NCBI RefSeq assembly: GCF_035083965.1
Contig: NC_089730.1
Span: 15,235,242 to 15,299,241 of the forward strand
Source: Branchiostoma lanceolatum
Taxonomy: Eukaryota; Chordata; Leptocardii; Amphioxiformes; Branchiostomatidae
Direction of reading: 5' to 3'
Length of the DNA stretch: 64,000 bases
The notes under the pieces were generated by a model. That model was given only the letters and a program-made list of their open reading frames with translations. It was not told the DNA's origin and ran no database searches. Made by a program: the position numbers and the translations under genes. Numbering within the stretch: the first letter of the stretch is position 1; every line of letters begins with the position of its first letter. Shown here piece after piece: positions 55,918 to 64,000 of the stretch.

Positions 55918-58900
55918 TCATTTCCTTCTCCCTCCGCGCGTTGACTTCCGTGCAGTTTTGCGTCCGCCTCTGCGTGCTGGACTAGGCTTCTCCAAACTCG
56001 GTGTATCTGGCGAGCTCATAAGTATGTCCTTGTTTGGCATTACTGGAGTTGATGGGCCCTGTTTACTGGAATCTGATTCATTGTCCACTACCTGGGTATC
56101 CTCCTTGATGTCTTCTTCAACTGCGTTTTTATGATTGGATTCACCCTTTGGCGCTTCTGCAGTTTTGTTATCAAAGCTTTCCGTCAGGTATTCTTCTATC
56201 TCACTCATGAGGCCGGGCGTGCCTGGTCGCTTCATCTTCTTCTCACCTGATCCATCGTCAAAATACTCCCTAACTGTTGTCTTGTCACTCAACTTCATCA
56301 ATTCCTTCGCATCACTTTGATCTCCATGACCAAAGCCATCCACATTTTCCTCTGCATCCAAGTCTAAAGAAAAACTGTTCACAATTCTGATGTTCATCGT
56401 GTCGTCAGCATGACTGTTGTTGTCTTGGACTTCCATGATCTCGAAGCCCGGACCTTCCATAAGACTGGATATGTTGTAAGCTTGCACATTGCTTGGAGTT
56501 GTTGACCATGGTTCTTCAGCAGTAGATGATGTTGACTCTTTCTGCCCTTTCATCACTTCTTTACCATGGCTTTCCAATCCTGGAACACCTTCCTTCCCTG
56601 ATGTAGATGTCACTATGGCTGAAGCTTTCACTTCAAAGGTTGGATTGGAGTCTTTGACACATTTTCCATCCTTTAGACTGCTTGATTTCTCCAATTCTGC
56701 CTGAAAAAATACAATCCTTGCAATGAGATAAAGCCAACAGACAACTTTTCTAATCTTCATCTATGTCGTGTATATGATATGAAATACTTCAGCTACAGTT
56801 TACAGACTAAAAGTACTGTACATGATATGCAAACGACATGCAAATGCAACATGGAATTCCTACTAAGAAATGAAAATTTTTCAACAAGTCCTGGCTATAT
56901 TAATTAGGCTTGTATTAAAGGTATCTGAGCTCAAAGGTACCATACATACAAAAGACAAGCATAACAAAGTCAAGGAATGGTACACACACACGATACAAAC
57001 ATAACACAGATAACATTTATTTTCACCTTAACATTCTCGTAGTGTTGTTGTGACTTGCAGTGGCCGGCGATGGCAGAAGCCTCGTTCTTGTAGAACTTGT
57101 GGCACAGCTTACAGAAGTAGCCGGTTATGGGGATCACATACTCCTGACCTGTTAGGGACACAACAGCAAAAAGAAAATATTTTCATCAATTCACAACACT
57201 GACAAATGTGGCATTGTATAACTGTCATGATGTAGAAAAGGCAAAAAAATTGTACGTTAAGTAAACCTGGAGATGTACAAATCTCGTCCAGTCACTGACG
57301 AAAGGTTGTGGATGCTAACCTGAAACGTATCCAGTTGCTTGAGTAACAGCTTTCTTACACACACATACATGTTAAGTTGTTAATGTAGTTAAACCTCTTT
57401 ACTTTTCTGTCACAAGGCACTGTATTTCTGACTTTCTACAACATTTATTTAGGAACCGCAGCCTGAGTGGAAAATAAACCTGAGCAGTGTATTATCTAAA
57501 TTAGCGATTTTGTTTAGCGATTTTGTACACAAGTCTACTCACCTACTGCACAGTCAGGATCATATGGTGGTAGGATAGGTTCCTCTACAGCTACCTCAGG
57601 GGTGTCTGCCTGGATTTCTTCAATGGCATCTACATTTGTTGTGTCATTCACACTTTCTGGTTGTGCGTGTATGGTCTCTTTGGTTTGGATCAGTGTGGTG
57701 TTTTCCAACTGTTGCACGTTTGCCTCTTTTGTAGGTTCTGTCTGGGGCAAAGTGGCATTCCCTTCTTGTGCCTGCACCGTTTCTTCTGTTTGGAGTACTG
57801 TGGTGTCCTCTGTATCCTGTGCCTGCGTCGAAGCTCCTGATTCAACATGGGTGATGTCCTTGGTATCCTGCACTTGTGCCTGTGCAGTTTCTTCCCTCTG
57901 AACTTGGGTGGTATCCTTATCATCCTGTGCTTGAATCTGCAATGTTTCTTCTGTTTCTGCCGATGCTGCAACCTGTACGGGTGCCAGCGGTTTATTTTCT
58001 TCGACTTCCATCTTTGAGGACTCCTGTTCCCTGTCTTCTCCTGCTTCAGGTGGAACCTCAACTTGAGAGCTGCTCTTCTCCCCATTCATCTCTGTTTCCT
58101 CGGTTTGCAGTCTTTCCTTTTCTTGAGGTTCACTTGCAATGACATCAGTCCCCATTTCTTCCTGAGCCTTGTTCTCTTCCTCCATTGGTGTTGCCTGTGG
58201 TGTTGGGGATGTTGGTATTGTGTTACCAACACTGTCCTGTGGTTCTTCATCCAGAATCTTTCCTGGAGCTATACATGAAAACAGGATAATGTTAACCCAC
58301 AGACTTATTACAATTAAAGACCCATGTGTGGGACAAGTTCTAGGTTTTGGGCTGACTTTCAAGGATATTACAAGTAAGCAGCAAACTGTTTTGAACTTCA
58401 TCTTCTATATATTTTTACTTGTATAAAAAAGCAAGAGGCATAGTGTAGACTGAGGTATAAATACTTAATGCATATCTATGTTTTTAGAAACATGTCCCAA
58501 GACCTGAATTACAAAAAGTTAGAATAAAGGTTTTCATTCATACACCAACTTCTGCATAACTGTGAACAGGAAAGAAGAAATAGAAGTAAAGCTACCAATA
58601 TTTCACCTGATGCGCAATTATTACCTAGAAATTGGCCTTCTATGTTGAGGACCATGGGAGGAGGTCCTGCCATCTGCCTGAGATCAACGTCTTGAGTAGG
58701 CAGGTCTGCCAAGGAGAACTCCTCCTCTTCCATCTTGGGCTGTGCATCAATGTCTTCAGGTGGAATGTCTCCTGATATGTCCTCTTCAGCATTATCCAGA
58801 ATGTCAGCATCTTTGTCTCCATTGCTCTGTATGTGCAAAGGTTAAGTGTGATGGGTCATTTAATATGTACATCATAACCAACAACCACTTAATTACAGTA

Positions 58901-61900
58901 CAGATATTTTCTTGAAGAAAGATTTGATAGGTGTACAAATGACTTAAATTGTGATCCTAACTGTGCTGGATATTGTGCCCTTCTTTGCAATTGGATATTC
59001 TTATTTTGTGTAAATCCACTGATGTCTGTGTAAAATTGTGACTGGCACTTCTATTACATGGCTTAATTGTAAGTGCTGTAAGAAGTATGAACGAATTTCA
59101 ACCGTCAAACCTGCCCAAGAAGACCACTCTTCGGACCAACTTGCAAAAAGTGGTCACATTTGCCAAATGGCCCTTACGTACAGGTGGTCACTTGTGCAGG
59201 TTTCATTGTACACAAAATACCAGAAGCCCTTGCAGAACGCAGAACTGTAATAAAGCTCATCTGTACCTCAAAAACCTCCTTGAGATCTTCCTCTCCAGCC
59301 TCCTTAGAGTCTCCCATGTCTTCATCGTCGCTGTCGAAGCATCCCACAGCGTCCACCGTCACCATCTCCTCAGGGTTGTCAGGGAACCACTCCTCGTCAC
59401 GGCCCCGCTTCTTCCTCTCCTGAGCATCACGGAACTTCTGCAGTCAGAAATAGAGTCAGCTGTGAGTTAGCTAGTCTCTACCAGGCTCCGCAGATAGCTG
59501 GAAAAATAGTAGAAATTGGCCAAATAGAGTGAATAGTATGCTAAGGGAGTCAGCTATGGAGAGGGGGACAAAAGGGGACCCACACCCATCCATGGGCGGC
59601 CTACTGTCCCTCTCTCCATAGCTGACTCCCTTAGCATACTATTCACGTTATATTTGGCCAATTTCTACTATTTTTCCAGTGAGCCTGGTAGAGGCTAGTT
59701 AGCTACTACAGTGGTAAAGATGTGGTTTACAGTGTCTCCGAGTGTGTGTGAAAGTGATTGAGCTATCTTGTACAAATGTCTGACTCTCTTGCTAGGTAGC
59801 TAAGCCATGCCTGTAAGCAATTAGGTTTTCAAATACAGGGTATGTTTTATACAAAGTTTCTGTCTCTGTCATCCACCAAGAAATACTTTTCTGAACTAAT
59901 CAATATCTTGAGATATGGCAAAATGCAAATGGCTATTTCTGAAGTACAAAAATCGACAATAAGGATGCCTTTAAATTCAATGGCAGGAACCAGTTTTCCA
60001 TGCTTTTTTGTATCTAGACTATAGGTTTTTGTGGCACACGCTCAATTCTAGAAACAAACACTCCTGTCCATTTCAGTAAACTTTCTTAAAATTCAGAAAT
60101 CTTTTCAGTTTCAGAACTCTGTTCCAACTTCATCTGCTCCGACAACTTTAATCAGAAAAGTATTTTTGCTGTGAAGATGTCAAATTTTCTAAGAATTCAT
60201 TGAACAATTATGTGTAAATCACAAGTTGGAACAAAGTTACCTTTGATCAACAAGAAAAGAAAACGGCTGATAAGAAACAGGACTGCAGTCTTCAGATCAC
60301 TTACAGCTTTATGTTCCTCAGTGTTGCAGTGTGCCACCATTTTCTTAGGACTCTTAAACTGCACCTTGCACAGATGACAGGCAGGCCTAGAAGACTTCTT
60401 GTTTTTCTAACGACAGAAAAGAGGAGGCTACAATGTACAGAAATGTGTGGACGGCTTTTGGCATCTTTGTAAAGAGATGGATAGGTGATAAGACCAATTC
60501 AAAAACATGCTGTGAAACAGGAAAATAAAATCTATTGTTATTTTTGGCAACACCTCAAGGATGGTGCCTTTTTTTGATACCTAAACCCTGTACATGTATG
60601 CAACTGCAGATCTACATTGCCATGTGCACTTCAGAAGGCAACTATGCATCAAATAAAAGCATCCAAGGTTTTCATCCAAGGTCTTCTTCATACAATGTTC
60701 TGGCCAAATTTTAAAGTGTGAAAAATCATGCCTGCTTACATCCCCTCAGCCCCTGTGGCATTACACTGACAACAACATAACACTCATACATTATACATGT
60801 CCAAGTACAAGGTGTGAAAGAAAGGGAGTGTACATGACTTTGTACATAAGCTACATGGCTGTCTGCCATCCTTGGTGTGCCAACATTTCCCAGGGACCTG
60901 GAATGTTAGCATGCCAGGTCATTCATAAGGTGAAGTAACTACTGTGCAATGTACAGTATGCATTTGGGGATTGGAGACATGGACATACATGTACATAACA
61001 TGTACTAGTATGTATGTCTAACCCTTCTGTTTATTCGTTTGTTCAGACCCTTGTAGTGCCTAGTGGCACATAGGGCAGCAAGTTTCCCTGCTGTTTCAGT
61101 AGCAGGGCATATTTCTAGTGGAGGGGTTGCTAGACCTTCCCCTTTGACGTGCTCGAGGCACCTCCTCGAACACAGGACCCCATTTCACTTCCCTTTCTGA
61201 AAGACAGGAGCAGCCCCAACTGTGATGCCCTTCCCTGGCCTGGCTTGAACCGGGGTCTCCCATTTACCAACTAATAGGAACCAGGAGCTCAACTGTGAAG
61301 CTGTCTAACCCTCTTTGCTAAGCCTTTAGAACTGGCTCCCAGAGAAGTTGCAGGGCTGGGGGTCACCTTGGCATTGGCCTAGAACTTGGCACTCATGTTT
61401 GTTTATATGAACTGAAATATCAATTTTCCAGTACAACTATATCCTTTTGGGTACTTGAAAGATTAGCATATCTGCGAGAGTGAAACTAAACAGCTACAGC
61501 CGTCTTCAGCACACTACAGATGTTTCCGGCACCACATATCTCCATGTACAAGTAACCATCACCAGATCTGACCCATTGTTGCAGCTGACCCAATCGCAAC
61601 TCACTCCAGGTGAGTTGAAGACACCAAACAATATGAACTGTTACACCCATCCTTGTGAAGGTATGTTAGGCATCCTACAGAGGCCCCAGTGTCACTACAG
61701 AAGCCAAGTTGTTAATCTATGTGACATTATGTGCATCATCGGTAGTGACAGAGGCACAGTTACTGGTTGACTCTACCGTTCTTCTTGATTTAAGAGATGG
61801 CCAAGGTTACAAAGTTAGAATTTATGGCGCTGTTTTTGTCACCCGATAACCTTATGACTTGACCTGACAAATACGGTAGTTTGGATCCGTTTCACACCTT

Positions 61901-64000
61901 GTCCACGCTATTTTGATCAAGCACTGATGAGCACGTCTAGAAGAAAGTTTTAAACTCAGTTTATACATTGTGGATTTTCCATTTAAACTCCCTAGCTTTC
62001 AAGCACCAAGTACTCAATGACATAAAAATTTGTAAATGTCTGAGTTCATTAAAGTCTCGTCAAAGTCTGGGTAGAATTTCACTTGGTATCCATCTGCATG
62101 CTCTTTTTCGTAAGGTGTATGCAGCCTATTTTCATTTCCTGTAATTTGTAGGTAAAGCCGCCTTATTTATTTATCTATTTCTGTTTTCTTTAAACAGGGT
62201 AGGCGCACTCAGTGCTAAACACACTGCTTTTTAGGCGTGCCTACGTAAGTAGTGGCGATGCAACCAAATTTTGAGTAATTGCCTTCCCTGACTTCAGCGT
62301 AATACCTAGCGGTTTCTTCTGAATTCAGCCTAAAGCGTTGTCGGGCCCCCCCATGCAGACCCTCTTCTATTTCCAGCTTGTGCTTGCTTCCCAACGGTAG
62401 CTACGTGACACTGTACATTTGTACCTTTGCAAACTTAGCGGACACAGGATGGAAACAAATGGGCACCAGGCAAGAAAATTTACGAGGACCTATGAACTGT
62501 AACAAATAAAATTTGCCTCCTACATCAGTTGATGTATTCCAGCTGAGACTATTATTAGAGGAAATTGTTTGGGAAGACCCACAGTAACACGATAATGGCA
62601 TGTAAAATGGCTCGTAACTACATTTACATGGATACTGTCCTTTTTATCTTTTTTATGATTCGAGTTAAAATGGTTATAATTTGGGCAGAGTGTTTTGAGA
62701 GAAATTCACAAGACTGTTGGGGGCAAAACATATGTTAGCTTGAAAGCTGCGGGCAGAGTACTTATATTATCTTTTTCGCTGCGCGAACAGGGATTTTATG
62801 CAGTGTTTACATTTAACAAAAAATGGTACATGTGAGAATCAGACATAAGGGATTATACAGTCTACATTAAATTGAAGAAAACAACTTTATCACCTTGTGG
62901 GAGGTTTTTGGCCTACAACAGTGTTTTTCAGGGGTGCTAGAAGTTGAGATGAAATGAGGTTGTTACTTATATAGTTTAACCTTCTCCCTGCTGCCTAACC
63001 CAAACAATACAAATTTGGTGCCAAACAACTACCTTAGCAGGCTGAAGGTTCCACGATGCTGCATGCCTTTTGTACCAAGGTCATGCCTTGAGTAGGACTG
63101 TGCTGGGAACAAGTTGTGGTAATCTAATTTCTGTGAAACATCCGTGTGAGACCCACCTTATGGTCCTTGGTGCGTCTGTGCTCCACGATTGGTCCATAGA
63201 AGTTGATTTTGCAGGTATCACACCAGTGTTTTTCCATCTTGGTGCTTGGCTTTCTCTGGTTGCTACTGCACAAGAAATACGACCAATCAGGTTCTTGTTT
63301 CTATTTTCTCTATGGCATGCAACACTAAAACAAGCACTGTGGAAACAAAAACAATAGTCTAAGTAACTTTTCCACACCATGTTTATTTCTAGAAGGACTA
63401 GACCAACATCAACTATCTCTTTAACAGACCAAACTGAAGAGCCCCAGGAGAGTGGAATGTAAAATAAACTGGTAGCCTCTGCATGAAGCTGTCCCCAAAG
63501 ACTATGGGCAAGATGTGCTTTTCTTGCATACAGATTCAAATGAGAGAAACAGAAGCAGGAATTTGATGGCTGTGCCTGCCCAAGCCTTCATCCTAAGCCT
63601 AAATGTTCACCATCTTATTCTACCCATTCCCATGTCAAACTTTCCCACTGCATGCTATGCCTGCCTGAGCCTCAGATCAAGAGCTCAATCCCTGCCCCTC
63701 TATCTTGCAGAGATGTTGCTCTGTTTTCACCTTAGCTGGCATGTGTAACATCGTGTTCTTTGAAATAAATCATTGAACACTCACCCTTTCCCACTGCTAT
63801 GCCTGCCAGAGCCTGACCCAGACCCAGACCCTGAGCCCAGTCCCTGCCCCTCTATCTTGCAAAGATGTTGTACAGCAGTTCTGTTTTCACCTTAGCTTGC
63901 ATGCATGTGTACAATCATGTACATCATGTTCTTTAAAATAAGTCATTGGACACTTACCCTTTCCCACTGCTATGCCTGCCCGAGCCGGACCCAGACCCTG
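55918..64000 (-). CDS. CIZ1-like nuclear zinc-finger protein, 3' part (partial)
   Basis: Minus-strand exons join in phase: 63958 and beyond (Gly-Ser-rich, RHSSGK), 63265-63157, 60406-60305, 59437-59267, 58826-58625, 58268-57543, 57148-57027 and 56700-55918. They encode a C2H2 finger (HWCDTCKINFYGPIVEHRRT), a second (CHLCKVQFKSPKKMVAHCNT), an acidic exon with WFPD and MVTVDAVGCFDSDDEDM, a long Glu/Gln/Thr-rich region, a matrin-type finger (YVIPITGYFCKLCHKFY, then HCKSQQHYEN) and a tail ending in basic ARRGGRKTARKSTRGG. CIZ1 has the same order: fingers, 'TVDAVGCFEG'-type acidic stretch, MH3 matrin-type domain, basic end. MATR3 and ZNF638 share the matrin finger but not the rest. CIZ1 binds the nuclear matrix and acts in replication and chromatin anchoring (vertebrate knowledge). 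The 5' exons lie right of the window. Confidence 0.75.
59471..59698. repeat. 228 bp foldback MITE in a CIZ1-like intron
   Basis: Arms of about 100 bases with high identity: CTAGTCTCTACCAGGCTC and GAGCCTGGTAGAGGCTAG at the ends, then GGAAAAATAGTAGAAATTGG / CCAATTTCTACTATTTTTCC and AATAGTATGCTAAGGGAGTC / GACTCCCTTAGCATACTATT. GTTAGC flanks both sides if the element is taken as TAG...CTA. It starts about 34 bases upstream (in gene sense) of the acceptor of exon 59437-59267. Confidence 0.75.
60407..63156. other. Large intron of the CIZ1-like gene
   Basis: Between the first two recognised C2H2-finger exons; phases on both sides are 0, so no further exon is needed. It contains the SINE at 61020-61320. 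Open frames at 61480-61770 and 62401-62601 show no recognisable features. Confidence 0.5.
61020..61320 (-). mobile_element. tRNA-related SINE in a CIZ1-like intron
   Basis: On the minus strand AGTTGAGCTCCTGGTTCC and GGTTCAAGCC fit A- and B-box positions of a tRNA-like head. The body follows with GTGCCTCGAGCACGTCAAAG and GTCTAGCAACCCCTCCACTA. A third SINE type in this window; the ends are not sharply defined. Confidence 0.5.
63640..64000 (-). repeat. Tandem copies of a Gly-Ser exon and its donor site
   Basis: Three direct copies begin at about 63640, 63784 and 63958 (periods about 145 and 174). In gene sense each carries GGCAGGCATAGCAGTGGGAAA. Two keep a good donor directly after it (GG|GTGAGT at 63785 and GG|GTAAGT at 63958), while the 63640 copy has only GTTTGA. 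Upstream of the 63785 donor an acceptor (GGGGCAG) defines a possible 59-base exon, 63843-63785, encoding GSGSGSGSGRHSSGK. Both donors end in phase 2, matching the next exon at 63265. Confidence 0.65.

Overview
The window looks like chordate genomic DNA of amphioxus type (Branchiostoma, inferred). The evidence is intron-rich genes with GT-AG introns, tandem beta-microseminoprotein-like genes, NACHT-LRR (NLR) paralogues, tRNA-derived SINEs, many short foldback elements and frequent TACATGTA words. Nothing indicates bacterial, plasmid or viral DNA. All gene models were built by hand from splice signals, reading phase and protein motifs; no database search was possible.

Layout. 1-17,700: the 5' end of a CDK5RAP2/PDE4DIP-like (centrosomin family) gene on the minus strand, seen as three small phase-matched exons in long introns. 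19,000-23,900: a 0.7 kb inverted-repeat element with an internal minisatellite, a decayed SAP-like/SWIM/PHD gene split by a 187 bp foldback element with 9 bp target duplications, and an acidic open region. 24,100-42,250: three NACHT-LRR genes, here called A (minus), B (plus) and C (minus). A and B are close relatives arranged head to head; B and C are tail to tail. 44,823-47,630: a receptor tyrosine kinase in one intronless open frame. 49,100-52,400: two tandem beta-microseminoprotein-like genes, the second with a lost GT splice donor. 55,918-64,000: the 3' part of a CIZ1-like nuclear zinc-finger gene on the minus strand, running off the right edge.

The NLR cluster is the centre of interest. 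All three genes share a phase-1 exon layout: N-terminal exon(s), one ~2.15 kb exon with NACHT and short LRRs, and a ~60-residue terminal exon. Between gene start and NACHT, A and B carry an in-frame cassette exon encoding a TVTGDHN / GDNS two-rung motif that resembles amyloid-type signalling motifs placed N-terminally in other NLRs. C lacks it. A adds a 199-residue head starting MGNLLSKRR, a textbook N-myristoylation plus polybasic signal. B begins with seven residues and has lost the usual NACHT sensor-1 arginine. All three promoters carry ACCCGGAAGT, and A and B also share CACGTG at similar spacing. This suggests innate sensors with a common control element but different N-terminal outputs (inference).

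Transposon fossils are dense: foldback elements, SINEs, two 3' fragments of one non-LTR family (one ending exactly at the first splice donor of NLR C), and a pair of 23-30 bp palindromes each flanked by direct repeats. No retrovirus, LTR element or Polinton was recognised.
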